A stretch of DNA of 64,000 nt from Pseudomonas vancouverensis (GTDB taxonomy: Bacteria; Pseudomonadota; Gammaproteobacteria; Pseudomonadales; Pseudomonadaceae). A program made the position numbers and the translations under genes. This document shows positions 1 through 8,630 of this stretch, piece by piece. The notes beneath the pieces were generated by a model, which made no database searches, was not told the origin of the DNA, and was given only the letters and a program-made list of their open reading frames with translations. The stretch lies in contig NZ_RRZK01000032.1 of assembly GCF_004348895.1 (NCBI RefSeq), positions 310,001 to 374,000 on the forward strand. Direction: 5' to 3'. Positions within the stretch are counted from its first letter, which is position 1, and every line of letters starts with the position of its first letter.

Positions 1-429
1 CAGCAGCGCCAGCAGTTGCGCGGTGTTTTGTGCCGCTTGCGCCTGTCGCTCGGTGTTGGCGATGGCAAGGGCTTCGCGGTGTTGCGCATCGGCATCGGAC
101 TGGGCCTTGTCGCGCGCGGCCTGACGGGTCTGGGCCAGCAGAATCAAGGGCGCCGCATAGGCCGACTGCAGGCTGAACGCCAGGTTGAGCAGGATGAAGG
201 GGTACACGTCGAAGTGGGTGATGCCCAGCAGGTTGATGGCGACCCAAACTGCCACAACGACGGTTTGTGCGCCGAGGAAGGTAGGTGTGCCAAAGAACCG
301 GGCAAAGGCTTCGGCACGCAGGGCGAACTTGTCGGTGCCGAAAGTGGGACCCAGGTGAGCGTGGTGGCGATGAAAGCGCAGGTGGTCAACGGGTTCGGCG
401 GTGCGAGTGTCTTCGGGCTTGGTGGTCAT
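1..429 (-). CDS. DUF1003 family membrane protein (3' end outside window)
   Basis: The reading frame starts at ATG 429 and is open to base 1, giving 143 residues with the C-terminus cut off by the window edge. It begins MTTKPEDTRTAEP and contains two hydrophobic stretches (about residues 55-75 and 78-100) around the segment FDVYPFILLNLAFSLQSAYA and APLILLAQTRQA, which is the hallmark of DUF1003 (small inner-membrane proteins of unknown function). After the second helix the chain becomes charged and Ala/Gln-rich, probably a cytoplasmic coiled tail. No function is assigned to the family with certainty. It lies upstream of, and on the same strand as, nothing visible in the window; the diguanylate cyclase gene ends 73 bases before it. 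Confidence 0.8.
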   Translation of the reverse strand, partial: MTTKPEDTRTAEPVDHLRFHRHHAHLGPTFGTDKFALRAEAFARFFGTPTFLGAQTVVVAVWVAINLLGITHFDVYPFILLNLAFSLQSAYAAPLILLAQTRQAARDKAQSDADAQHREALAIANTERQAQAAQNTAQLLALL

Positions 430-502
430 GGTGCTCTCTGCATGGCGCTGGGACAGAGGTTCACTATAGTCCCGGCGTCATCCATGCAGCGCTTTCGTCT
501 GG

Positions 503-1567
503 TTATTCAAATACCGCTGTCGAGGTGTCGAATGCGGTGACACTGACTTTGTTGCGCCCGGTATTTTTCGCGCTGTAGAGCGCTCTGTCCGCCTCTTCGA
601 ACCAGGCCGTCGCGTCGCTGAGCGACGATTGGTAAGCGGCCAGGCCAATGCTGAGGCTGACACGCAAATCGGGTACTTCGCTATTGCGGTAGTCCTGCAA
701 CACGTTGCGCAAGCGCTCCATGACTTCTCTGGCTTGCTGCAGTGACGTGTTCGGCAGAATCACGCAGAACTCATCACCGCCATAACGTCCCGCCAGATCG
801 CTTTCGCGCAAGTTGCACTTGAGTTCGATGCTCAACTGGCGCAACACCGAATCACCGAGGACGTGGCCGTAGGTATCGTTGATGGCCTTGAAGTGGTCGA
901 TGTCGATCAGGGCGATGGCGGCCGGTTCATGGCGCTGCCGGCATTCCTGAAACTTCAGTTGCAGCAAATCCTTCCATGCACCGTGGTTGAGCAGGCCGGT
1001 CAGACTGTCGGTGCGACTCAAGGCACTCAGCGTGCGCTTGTGCTCCGACAACTTGATCGCCAGTTGATAGCAGACCATGCCGAGTGCCAGCGGATACAGC
1101 GTCAGCATCGGCAGGCAAGCCCAGACCTGCAGTTGCGTGGTTGAGAGTGAGACACCTACGCCGAACAGCGACCAGGCGATCAGCATGCCGGTCAATTGAC
1201 TCAAGGTGCCCAAGGTGAACAGCCGATAGCCACCGGCGGCGACGTTGTTCATCGCCATCATCGACAGGATGGTCACCGTGGTCAGTGGATTGAATTGAAA
1301 GGTCGCGACCCAGAAACCACCACACAGCGAGTCATACAGCAGATTGCGGCGCTCGGCCTTGTAGGGAAAAGCCGAACGAGTCGACAGTTGATAGGCCAGA
1401 TGCGGCCAGACAAAACCGTTCAGCGCCAGCAGCACCCAGATCCACACGGGCAAGTCGAGCGGGTAAAGCGCGGCGGCGACACTGAGGCTGCCGATGCCCA
1501 GACCGATGGTCCGGGGGAGGTAAATGCGTCTGGCAAATGACAAACCCTTGCCGTGTTGTTTATCCAT
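503..1567 (-). CDS. MASE2-GGDEF diguanylate cyclase (DgcC/AdrA-like)
   Basis: Makes cyclic di-GMP from two GTP at the inner membrane. The N-terminal ~170 residues form a MASE2 membrane sensor (LPRTIGLGIGSLSVAAAL, GFVWPHLAYQLSTRSAFP, NNVAAGGYRLF), closely resembling E. coli DgcC/AdrA. The C-terminal GGDEF domain has an intact active site (GRYGGDEFCV) and an intact inhibitory site RESD five residues before it, so product inhibition is expected. I start at ATG 1567 (MDKQHGKG, 354 aa); an upstream in-frame ATG at 1600 would add 11 residues that the family does not need. It is a single gene; the divergent TetR/hydrolase pair is upstream. In enterobacteria this family drives cellulose synthesis; whether that holds here cannot be told. 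Confidence 0.9.
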   Translation of the reverse strand: MDKQHGKGLSFARRIYLPRTIGLGIGSLSVAAALYPLDLPVWIWVLLALNGFVWPHLAYQLSTRSAFPYKAERRNLLYDSLCGGFWVATFQFNPLTTVTILSMMAMNNVAAGGYRLFTLGTLSQLTGMLIAWSLFGVGVSLSTTQLQVWACLPMLTLYPLALGMVCYQLAIKLSEHKRTLSALSRTDSLTGLLNHGAWKDLLQLKFQECRQRHEPAAIALIDIDHFKAINDTYGHVLGDSVLRQLSIELKCNLRESDLAGRYGGDEFCVILPNTSLQQAREVMERLRNVLQDYRNSEVPDLRVSLSIGLAAYQSSLSDATAWFEEADRALYSAKNTGRNKVSVTAFDTSTAVFE

Positions 1568-1723
1568 GATGTCCCGCGCCAGATTTATTCTGAAACACAT
1601 TCCCTAAGTGTCGCAGAGTTACCGTTCATCGGTAAATTTGACGCACATTGTCATTTATTCCAGCACTAATAATCAGTGTCCTTCGAAGCCATTTAATCAG
1701 AGCAGGGCGCGCTGGCGCCGGGG

Positions 1724-2332
1724 TTAGAGCTGATAGCACGCCAGGAACATGTCCAGGGCGGATTCCGCCACCGTGATTTGCTCTTCAGCGGACAAACCCG
1801 GCTGGCCCATGGAAATCTGCGGCCAGAAGGCAAAGGATTTGAGCAGGCCGTGGATCTGTTGCGCAGCAAACTCAGGGGCGACCGCTTTCAAGCGGTCATC
1901 GGCCTGGGCTGCGCGAATCCACACGGTCAGCCCTTCTTCGCGCTCACCCATGCGGGCCACCATGTCCTGTGCACGCTCCGGGGAGTGAATGGTCGCGGCG
2001 ATGGCCACGCGCGCCAGATCGAGCAGATTGTCATCGCCCAGCATCTGCAGCTTGGCCATCAGCAGCGCGCGCAACTGCTCGCGTAGAGGCACGTCCGCTC
2101 GGTAGGACGTTTCGGTTTCTGCCGTCACCCGAACCCATAACTGATTGAGGATCTCGGCAAACAACTCTTCCTTGCTGGGGAAGTGGTTGTACACCGTGCG
2201 CTTCGACACGCCGGCCGTGGCGGCAATCTTGTCCATGCTGGTGATCTCGAACCCGTTGTCACGGAATTCGGCAATCGCCGCCTGGATGATGGCTTCGCGT
2301 TTTCGGTCGGTGAGGCGCTTTGGAGCTGTCAT
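1724..2332 (-). CDS. TetR/AcrR family transcriptional regulator
   Basis: A 202-residue one-component repressor. Residues ~7-55 are the TetR DNA-binding helix-turn-helix (REAIIQAAIAEFRDNGFEIT, IAATAGVSKRTVYNHFPSKE). The ligand domain contains DDNLLDLARVAIAATIHSPE and ends in VAESALDMFLACYQL, resembling the AefR-type C-terminal domain (TetR_C_7). I chose ATG 2332 (MTAPKRLTDRK) over the longer ATG 2389 because the extra 19 residues do not belong to the family and would cover an operator-like site. It is divergent from the metallo-hydrolase gene, with two copies of an inverted repeat between them, so it probably represses both itself and that gene. The ligand is unknown. Confidence 0.9.
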   Translation of the reverse strand: MTAPKRLTDRKREAIIQAAIAEFRDNGFEITSMDKIAATAGVSKRTVYNHFPSKEELFAEILNQLWVRVTAETETSYRADVPLREQLRALLMAKLQMLGDDNLLDLARVAIAATIHSPERAQDMVARMGEREEGLTVWIRAAQADDRLKAVAPEFAAQQIHGLLKSFAFWPQISMGQPGLSAEEQITVAESALDMFLACYQL

Positions 2333-2362
2333 AAGTACGTTTTCGGCAGGAAAAGGGAAAAT

Positions 2363-2378
2363 TACACTCGGTAGTTTA
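2363..2378. promoter_or_regulatory. Second, weaker copy of the TetR operator
   Basis: TACACTCGGTAGTTTA matches the palindrome at 2410-2425 at 12 of 16 positions, 47 bases away and 31 bases before the TetR start codon. It may be an autoregulatory low-affinity site. Confidence 0.45.
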
Positions 2379-2409
2379 CTTGTCATCAACTTTGATGCAA
2401 CCTAGAAAC

Positions 2410-2425
2410 TACACTGTGCAGTGTA
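2410..2425. promoter_or_regulatory. Palindromic operator for the TetR regulator
   Basis: TACACTGTGCAGTGTA: two perfect 7-base arms (TACACTG/CAGTGTA) around a 2-base centre, placed between the divergent TetR and hydrolase genes. Such sites are typical of TetR family repressors. Function is inferred from position and symmetry. Confidence 0.75.
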
Positions 2426-2545
2426 ATGTTTTGTTAATCCTGCCCAGTCCTAAATAGAAAGTCCGGCTGATGCGTGCGTGCCTTGGCCATTTATCGTCCC
2501 AAGCGGAAAATCGTCGTCGTGCGGTTTTTCTGGAGTCATTCAGTC

Positions 2546-3607
2546 ATGGCCAATGCAAACTCCCCGGCGCAAGACGCCCAGGCACCTGAAGCGTCGCGAC
2601 AGGCTCAAGGGCAGTACCAGAACTTCACGCCCGTTCAGCGTTTGAGCTTCGGTAAAACCATGAACATCCTGTGGAACGCGATTTTCAATAAACCGCGTAA
2701 TACCCGTCCGAGTGCTCCGGTCCCGGTGCAGCCGCTGACGCAAGCGGCCCTGATCGCTGCGCCCAATCACAGCGTCTATCGCCTCGGCCACTCCACAGTG
2801 CTGCTCAAATTGCGCGACAAGTTTTGGATCACCGACCCGGTCTTCGCCGAGCGTGCCTCGCCGGTGCAATGGGCGGGACCGAAGCGTTTCCACCAGCCCC
2901 CCATCAGTCTGGAACAGTTGCCGCCGATCGAAGCGGTCATCCTGTCCCACGATCACTACGACCACCTCGATCATCAGGCCGTACTGAAACTGGCGGACAA
3001 GACCCGCTACTTCCTGACACCGCTGGGCGTGGGTGACACCTTGATCAAGTGGGGCATCGATGCCGCCAAGGTCCGCCAGTTCGATTGGTGGCAAGGCACC
3101 GAAGTCGAAGGCATCCAGTTCATCGCCACGCCGTCCCAACACTTCTCAGGCCGCGGCCTGCTCGATGGCAACCGGACGTTGTGGGCCTCATGGGTGATGA
3201 TCGATGGCGACACGCGCATCTTCTTCAGCGGTGACAGCGGCTACTTCGACGGCTTCAAACGCATCGGCGAACGCTTCGGCCCATTCGACCTGACCCTGAT
3301 GGAAACCGGCGCCTACAACGTCGACTGGCCGCAGGTGCACATGCAGCCGGAACAAACCCTGCAAGCCCACATCGACCTCAAGGGCCGCTGGCTGCTGCCG
3401 ATCCACAACGGCACTTTCGACCTGTCGACGCACGCCTGGTTTGAGCCCTTCGACCGCATCCTGGCCCTGGCCTGGGATCGCAGCGTATCGATCACCACGC
3501 CGCAGATGGGCGAGGCGTTCAACCTGATGTACCCGCGGCGGGGCGAGGCGTGGTGGCTGGAGGTGGAGCAACAACCAGCCTATGAAAACCAGAAAAGCGC
3601 CGGTTGA
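2546..3607 (+). CDS. Metallo-beta-lactamase-fold hydrolase, NAPE-PLD-like
   Basis: A 353-residue soluble metal-dependent hydrolase. The metal-binding motif is LSHDHYDHLDHQAV (HxHxDH), followed by further ligands in TPSQHFSGRG, FFSGDSGYFDGF and LLPIHNGTFDLS. The overall layout (GHSTVLLKL, DPVFAERASP, ETGAYNVDWPQVHMQPEQ) is that of the UlaG/N-acylphosphatidylethanolamine phospholipase D-like branch; the true substrate is not known. ATG 2546 is preferred (GGAG ten bases upstream); the open frame reaches back to 2474 but that extension is not family-like and runs over the promoter. It is divergent from the TetR gene and likely controlled by it. Confidence 0.88.
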   Translation: MANANSPAQDAQAPEASRQAQGQYQNFTPVQRLSFGKTMNILWNAIFNKPRNTRPSAPVPVQPLTQAALIAAPNHSVYRLGHSTVLLKLRDKFWITDPVFAERASPVQWAGPKRFHQPPISLEQLPPIEAVILSHDHYDHLDHQAVLKLADKTRYFLTPLGVGDTLIKWGIDAAKVRQFDWWQGTEVEGIQFIATPSQHFSGRGLLDGNRTLWASWVMIDGDTRIFFSGDSGYFDGFKRIGERFGPFDLTLMETGAYNVDWPQVHMQPEQTLQAHIDLKGRWLLPIHNGTFDLSTHAWFEPFDRILALAWDRSVSITTPQMGEAFNLMYPRRGEAWWLEVEQQPAYENQKSAG

Positions 3608-3737
3608 GTCGGCTACAAACCAGAGTGAACATTCATACGTGTGACAGTGAGAGGGGATGACGGACAATTTACAGCGCTTCGGTAGGCTGAAAACCGGGTG
3701 AAATCAGTCACCTGTTTCAGTTATCAAGGATGCTTAC

Positions 3738-5246
3738 ATGGACGTAAAGTTGAACGGCTGCATGAAGCGGCTGACCGGGGCAACCATGCTTTTGATGGTT
3801 ATGAGCATGGCGACGGCCGCCAGCGAAACCCCGCTGGAGTATTTGAATGTCGATGAAATCAATCAGCAGATGGGCCGTGGTCAACTGACTTCTGTCGCGC
3901 TGGTGCAGCACCTGTTACAGCGGATCGAAAGACTGGACAAAAACGGACCGGCGATCAACGCCATCATCGAGCTGAACCCCGATGCACTGCTCATAGCCCA
4001 GGCAATGGACAAGGAACGAAAGGCAGGCCACATCCGCGGACCCTTGCATGGTGTCCCGGTGTTGCTCAAGGACAATATCGACACCTCCGATCAGATGCAG
4101 ACCACTGCCGGCTCTGTGGCCATGATCGGTGAGCCCGCCGCGCAGGATGCCTTTATCGTGCAACGGCTCAGGTCGGCCGGGGCTGTGATTCTCGGCAAAA
4201 CCAATCTCAGTGAATGGGCCGCCTTCCGCGACCCCGCCATCCCCAGCGGCTGGAGCGGGCGCGGCGGACAAACGAAAAATCCGCATCTGCTGAACGCCGA
4301 TGTTTGCGGTTCCAGTTCTGGTTCCGCAGCCGCCGTTGCTGCTGGCTTCGCACCGTTGAGTATTGGAACGGAAACCTCCGGCTCGATCATCTGCCCTGCT
4401 TCGATGAATGGTGTAGTGGGTGTCAAACCCACGGTGGGTTTGTTAAGCCGAAGCGGCCTCATTCCGGTCACTCAAAAGCTGGATACACCGGGACCCATGA
4501 CACGCACGGTACGCGATGCGGCGTTGCTGTTGAATGCCTTGGCGGGGGACGATCCTGCCGATCCGATACGAAAGCCCCGGGCGCTGACAGGTGTGGATTA
4601 TACGGCCCTGTTACGCACCGACGCCTTGGTCGGCAAGCGTATCGGCTACCCTGCCAAATTCGATCACAGTGAGTTACCGCTGCAGGATGACCCCCAGTTT
4701 TCTCAAGCCTTGGAACGTATGCAGTCTGCCGGTGCAACCCTGATTCCTGTGGAACTGATCGACCCGGTTTCGCAACGGGTAGAAGAGGCATTTCATATGG
4801 GGATCAAGCGAGACTTGCCTGGTTACCTGGCCACTCGAACGAGCATTCCCGCGCGAACGCTGGAAGACCTGCTGTTGCTGAATGCCGCCTATGGTGATGG
4901 CCACAACCAGGATACGTTATTGGCTGCGGGTTCCATTGACGTTGACGAAGAAATCTACAATGAACTCTGGCAGAGCATTCAACGTGAAAACGCTGCTGCC
5001 ATCGACCGCCGGCTGGCTACGTACCAACTGGATGCGATTGTCTCGGACGTCTCATCGCCCGCCATGAATGTCGTACCGCTGGCAGGTTATCCCGGCATTA
5101 TGCTGCCTTCGGGAATGGATGATGAAGGCATTCCCACCTCGATTTTCTTCTTCGGTCCCCGCTGGAGTGACGCGAGACTTCTGGCATTGGCTTACGGTTA
5201 TGAACAGGCTTCTCAGGAGCGGCGGACGCCAGCGTTCAAGCCCTGA
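3738..5246 (+). CDS. Exported amidase (amidase signature family)
   Basis: A 502-residue amide hydrolase. An N-terminal signal peptide (about residues 1-30, LTGATMLLMVMSMATAAS) predicts export. The Ser-cisSer-Lys triad of the amidase signature family is visible: Lys in VLLKDNIDTSD, the Ser/Gly-rich CGSSSGSAAAVAAG, and the nucleophile in GTETSGSIICPAS. ATG 3738 follows AAGGA at proper distance. The exported form resembles peptide amidases rather than GatA, but the substrate is inferred only from the family. It stands alone between the hydrolase and convergent XRE gene. Confidence 0.88.
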   Translation: MDVKLNGCMKRLTGATMLLMVMSMATAASETPLEYLNVDEINQQMGRGQLTSVALVQHLLQRIERLDKNGPAINAIIELNPDALLIAQAMDKERKAGHIRGPLHGVPVLLKDNIDTSDQMQTTAGSVAMIGEPAAQDAFIVQRLRSAGAVILGKTNLSEWAAFRDPAIPSGWSGRGGQTKNPHLLNADVCGSSSGSAAAVAAGFAPLSIGTETSGSIICPASMNGVVGVKPTVGLLSRSGLIPVTQKLDTPGPMTRTVRDAALLLNALAGDDPADPIRKPRALTGVDYTALLRTDALVGKRIGYPAKFDHSELPLQDDPQFSQALERMQSAGATLIPVELIDPVSQRVEEAFHMGIKRDLPGYLATRTSIPARTLEDLLLLNAAYGDGHNQDTLLAAGSIDVDEEIYNELWQSIQRENAAAIDRRLATYQLDAIVSDVSSPAMNVVPLAGYPGIMLPSGMDDEGIPTSIFFFGPRWSDARLLALAYGYEQASQERRTPAFKP

Positions 5247-5370
5247 CATGGGCATTGGCAGGAATTTACATCAGCTGAAAACCACTTCAATTCGGCCTTC
5301 CTTGCGTGAGCAGGGGGGCCGATTTGACGCCGGTTTTCGCATCTCGTCCAAACTGTGGAAGGTCACCGTC

Positions 5371-5688
5371 TCACTCGAGTATCGCAAAGTCCGGCTGCCC
5401 CACCGGATTCGATTTAGCCCCTCTGACATTCATCCCACGCCCCGGCGCAAAACCCGGGAAAAACATCAATCCCTCCGCTTCAAGCCGATAAGCCAGCGCC
5501 AACCGCGAGGCATCCTGCACTTCCTGCTGTGCTTCAAAGCGTTCTACGGCCTCCAGCGAAACCCCGGCTTCGCGGGACAATTGCTCCACACTCCAGCCCA
5601 GCATCGCTCGGGCCTGGGCGCAGTGGGCGGAGGTGAACTGGAAGAGGGCGATACGTTCCAGGGTGAGTTTCATCGCGTGAGAGGCCAT
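5371..5688 (-). CDS. XRE-family helix-turn-helix regulator
   Basis: A 105-residue DNA-binding protein. The helix-turn-helix is at about residues 22-60 (ARAMLGWSVEQLSREAGVSL, EAVERFEAQQEV), followed by LAYRLEAEGLMFFPG, the usual C-terminal edge of small Cro/CI-type regulators. ATG 5688 has GGAG seven bases upstream; ATG 5673 is an alternative giving 100 residues. A perfect LexA-type box lies 38 bases upstream and overlaps the expected promoter, so damage-inducible expression is likely. No partner gene is visible. Confidence 0.82.
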   Translation of the reverse strand: MASHAMKLTLERIALFQFTSAHCAQARAMLGWSVEQLSREAGVSLEAVERFEAQQEVQDASRLALAYRLEAEGLMFFPGFAPGRGMNVRGAKSNPVGQPDFAILE

Positions 5689-5726
5689 GGTGTTCTCCGG
5701 GCTCGAGAGTGCTGATTCAAAATATA

Positions 5727-5742
5727 CTGTGTTTTTGTACAG
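5727..5742. promoter_or_regulatory. LexA (SOS) box before the XRE gene
   Basis: CTGTGTTTTTGTACAG fits CTGT-N8-ACAG exactly, with TA/TT on the flanks. On the minus strand it is followed within 2 bases by TATATT, a good -10 element, so LexA binding would block the XRE gene's promoter. Assignment rests on the known LexA consensus. Confidence 0.65.
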
Positions 5743-5809
5743 TTGTTTTGAGCCCGAATCAAATGCAATTTTTGATTGGTACGTTCAAGTGGACGAACGG
5801 CGCATGATG

Positions 5810-6760
5810 CTACTGGCCGTCCAACCCCGGCGCTTGGCGCACGATAAAGTGATCCAGATTCTCGATATTGGCGCTGAACACCCCGAACGTCTGCTCCGGG
5901 TTTTTCTTGCTCGGCACCTGCTTGAGCTCCGGCGTCACGCCATAGAAGAAGCAGTACAGTTCTTGCTCAGTGTCGATGGCGTGCTTGATTTCCTCGAGAA
6001 ACGCCTTGCGTTTGCGGTAGGTGTCGATCAGCTTCTTGCTCAGGTAAACATTGACCGAGTAGGGCCGTTTCTCGAACCAGACCTTCTTCTCGAAGTCGAT
6101 GCGAAAGCTCTGGGTGTAGTCCTTGATCTGCTTGATCTTGCCCCAGTAGATCAGGCCTCTGTTGTCTTGCAGGTACTCGATCTTCTTGAAGAACGAGGCG
6201 TAAGGCGCGGTGTGTTCGCCAATCTTCAAGGGCATGCGCTTGAGCAGGTCCTTGTCGTCGAAGTTCGAGACAAAACACTCCACCGGGTGGGCGAAGACGG
6301 TCGTCTTGTCGGGAGCGGATTCCCTTGTCGATGGCTCGTTGGCGCTGACGGCAGAGGAGGTTGATGAGCCATCGCGGGGCGCATCGGTCGTCACGATGGG
6401 GTCGGCAGGTTTACGCAAGTACTGGCGTCGGCTCAGTAACAATTCCGACGGGAAATGCTCCTCGCGGCTGTCATCCGATTCCGTGGCTGATGCCTTCGCG
6501 CTGACGTAGGGGCAGCCTTCGACATGCCGCGTTCCCGGCAGGTTCTTGAAGTGCGGCGTGCGCACGTAGTTCACGTTCTTGGCGTTGAAGGTGCCCAGTT
6601 CATTCGTTATGTCGAAGGCCAAACGACAGGCATCGTTGGGGCACTGGAAATGCTCCCTGGCCGAATCGAAGGCCTGGGTCTCATCGAAATTCAAATCCCG
6701 CACGTCGTAGATCGACAGCTTTTCATCAAGGCTGAGGCAGTAGGCGAGGTCGAATTTCAT
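5810..6760 (-). CDS. Protein of unknown function with Cys/His cluster
   Basis: A 316-residue protein I do not recognise. The first ~110 residues hold a Cys/His pattern, FQCPNDACRLAF ... VRTPHFKNLPGTRHVEGCPY, that looks like a zinc-binding treble-clef or CoiA-like N-terminal module (C-x4-C ... H ... H-x3-C). A low-complexity Ser/Thr/Asp-rich linker (about residues 110-155) joins it to a C-terminal part rich in aromatic and basic residues (KRMPLKIGEHTAPYASFFKK, RGLIYWGKIKQIKDY). ATG 6760 (MKFDLAYCLS) is chosen over the upstream ATG 6820. It is upstream of the XRE gene on the same strand, with a separate LexA-type promoter between. The zinc role is inference. Confidence 0.75.
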   Translation of the reverse strand: MKFDLAYCLSLDEKLSIYDVRDLNFDETQAFDSAREHFQCPNDACRLAFDITNELGTFNAKNVNYVRTPHFKNLPGTRHVEGCPYVSAKASATESDDSREEHFPSELLLSRRQYLRKPADPIVTTDAPRDGSSTSSAVSANEPSTRESAPDKTTVFAHPVECFVSNFDDKDLLKRMPLKIGEHTAPYASFFKKIEYLQDNRGLIYWGKIKQIKDYTQSFRIDFEKKVWFEKRPYSVNVYLSKKLIDTYRKRKAFLEEIKHAIDTEQELYCFFYGVTPELKQVPSKKNPEQTFGVFSANIENLDHFIVRQAPGLDGQ

Positions 6761-6885
6761 GGCGGGTTCGGATGGTTGAGGGCGAAGCGTATTAATAGCC
6801 GGTGAGGCGCGGTAATGCACTCAAATGCTTCAACAAGCGCAAATCCGCTGGCTATTGAGCGGTTCGCGCTTCTCGAAAACTTCCC

Positions 6886-7644
6886 TCAGGAATAATGCTC
6901 GTCCGCGACTTCGACCCGGTTTCTGCCGGAGCGCTTGGCATGGTACAGCGCCGTATCCGCCGAACTATAGGCGGTATCGAAACTGGTACCCACGGGATTG
7001 GCACTCACGCCGAAACTTGCGGTGATCTGCCGATTCACCGGGTTGCCGAACACGTGCCCGGCAATCGCTTCGCGCATGGCGTGGGCGAGCGCCAGGCCTT
7101 CGCTGAGGTCGCCGGCGGGGAGCAGCACGGTGAATTCTTCACCACCCACGCGGCCGATTTTTCCGCTGTCGCCGACTATCCGCCGCAGACAACCGACAAT
7201 GCCCTGAATAACCGCATCGCCGGCCGGATGACCGAACTCGTCGTTCACTTGCTTGAAGTGATCGATGTCCAGAACGATCATCACCGCGCCTGTCTTCTGC
7301 AGGGTCTGCACCGTCAGGTCAATCACCGCGCTGCGGTTCAGCACGCCGGTCAGACCGTCGTGGGTGGCGCGGTATTCGAGCTGACGGGCGAGAATCTGCA
7401 ATTGCGTATTGAGGGTATTCATCTCGCGCTCGGCGCGGTCGCTGCGACCGATCAGGCGACGGGTTTCACGCATCAAACGCTCAAAATGCGAGGTCATGTC
7501 CGCCAGCGAACGTCGATAGGTGTCGGCATTCGCCCCGCTCAACGCAAGAATCGAGCGCGCATGCTCCAGCGCATCGTTCTCGCTTTTGAACAAGTCGGGC
7601 GCCGAGTCATCCAGATTCCCGTTGGACATGACTGGATCGTTCAT
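6886..7644 (-). CDS. siaD: SiaD-like diguanylate cyclase
   Basis: A 252-residue soluble GGDEF protein that makes c-di-GMP. Residues ~25-90 form a helical coiled-coil region (RSLADMTSHFERLMRETRRL, REMNTLNTQLQILARQLEYR). The catalytic domain has an intact GGEEF (IGRVGGEEFTVLLPAG) and substrate-binding DIDHFKQVND, but the inhibitory RxxD site is replaced by GDSG, so product feedback may be weak. It is the last gene of a four-gene operon siaA-siaB-siaC-siaD and starts 13 bases after siaC. In P. aeruginosa SiaC binds SiaD through this helical stalk and activates it; that mechanism is inferred here by homology. Confidence 0.88.
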   Translation of the reverse strand: MNDPVMSNGNLDDSAPDLFKSENDALEHARSILALSGANADTYRRSLADMTSHFERLMRETRRLIGRSDRAEREMNTLNTQLQILARQLEYRATHDGLTGVLNRSAVIDLTVQTLQKTGAVMIVLDIDHFKQVNDEFGHPAGDAVIQGIVGCLRRIVGDSGKIGRVGGEEFTVLLPAGDLSEGLALAHAMREAIAGHVFGNPVNRQITASFGVSANPVGTSFDTAYSSADTALYHAKRSGRNRVEVADEHYS

Positions 7645-7657
7645 TTTTATGCTGACC

Positions 7658-8044
7658 TCAGGTGGTAATCGGGTGATCGTTGAAGATGATCGAGGTGAAA
7701 TCGGCCTTCAGTTCCTCGCCAAACTCAAAGATCGTCTCGTCCTCTTCATCGTGATACCAGTTCACTTCAATGTGATTGCCGGCCTGGGCCGAGCGATCCA
7801 GCGCATCGAAAATGCTGAAGAGCATCTTGGTGCTGGAGCTGTTGAAGTAGGCGAGGGCGATGTTGGTGGTGATCCGCACCTCTTTGCAGCTCTCCAGAAA
7901 GCCGCGAAGTTGCTGGACGATGGGCGCGTAGAACGCCGCGGCGTTTTCTGGATAGGACTCGCCCTTGATGGACAGCAGGTGTTGATCGAAACGAAAGTCG
8001 ACTTCCGGCGATGTGGCGGTGGCGTCAATGTAGAAATTATCCAT
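7658..8044 (-). CDS. siaC: SiaC-like regulatory phosphoprotein (DUF1987)
   Basis: A 128-residue STAS-like partner switch. The DUF1987 fold is recognisable from SPEVDFRFDQHLLSIKGESY and ALAYFNSSSTKMLFSIFDAL. Thr72 in NSSSTKML corresponds by position to the phosphorylated Thr68 of P. aeruginosa SiaC. In that system the kinase SiaB phosphorylates SiaC, the phosphatase SiaA removes the phosphate, and the free form activates SiaD. It sits between siaB and siaD with 13-base gaps on both sides, so stoichiometric co-expression is expected. Confidence 0.88.
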   Translation of the reverse strand: MDNFYIDATATSPEVDFRFDQHLLSIKGESYPENAAAFYAPIVQQLRGFLESCKEVRITTNIALAYFNSSSTKMLFSIFDALDRSAQAGNHIEVNWYHDEEDETIFEFGEELKADFTSIIFNDHPITT

Positions 8045-8057
8045 TGCTTCTCTCGAC

Positions 8058-8630
8058 TCAAATGATGGCTTTTAGGCAAAACAGGGTGGTGTCCGGATCA
8101 TCCGCCCTGGGATGAAAATCAAACTCCAGCGGCGCACAGGCATCCCGCGCCATGGTCAGGAAACCCAGGCCAGCGCCCTTGCTGTCCACCGGGGTCTCTG
8201 CACGCAGGGTGACTTTGTAGGCTTGCTTGATCTCTTCCAGCGACATGCTGCGCAACGGCTCGAGCTTCTCGCGCAGGCGCTCGACTTCGCTGGTAGCCAC
8301 CGGGTTGGCGCAGAGCATCAGGTGGTGCTCACCTTCACGGCTGATGCACACCGCGCCCTGGCGCAGTACCGACTCGTCGGACACGGCGGTGTGCAGCGAG
8401 TCGGAAGAGTAATGGAGGATGTTTTGCGACAGCTCGACAAAGGACGAGAACAACTTGCGCCGCGTCGGGCCGCTGACGCCGGAGATTTCCAGTTGCAGCT
8501 TCACCACTTCGGCCATCGCCGAAATGATGTGATGGGAGAAGTAACCCATGTGATAGAAAATCACGTTGCGTTGCTGGGCCAGATCGAAAAAAGTGCAGTC
8601 GTGTTGCACGGACGCAGGGTTGAACATCAT
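8058..8630 (-). CDS. siaB: SiaB-like protein kinase
   Basis: A 190-residue GHKL-type kinase of the SiaB family. The N-box-like helix FVELSQNILHYSSDS carries the metal-binding Asn, and KGAGLGFLTMARDA is the glycine-rich ATP lid. It is predicted to phosphorylate SiaC at Thr72. Its ATG (8630) overlaps the siaA stop codon in a TGATG arrangement, which predicts translational coupling. Recognition is by family resemblance to P. aeruginosa PA0171. Confidence 0.87.
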   Translation of the reverse strand: MMFNPASVQHDCTFFDLAQQRNVIFYHMGYFSHHIISAMAEVVKLQLEISGVSGPTRRKLFSSFVELSQNILHYSSDSLHTAVSDESVLRQGAVCISREGEHHLMLCANPVATSEVERLREKLEPLRSMSLEEIKQAYKVTLRAETPVDSKGAGLGFLTMARDACAPLEFDFHPRADDPDTTLFCLKAII

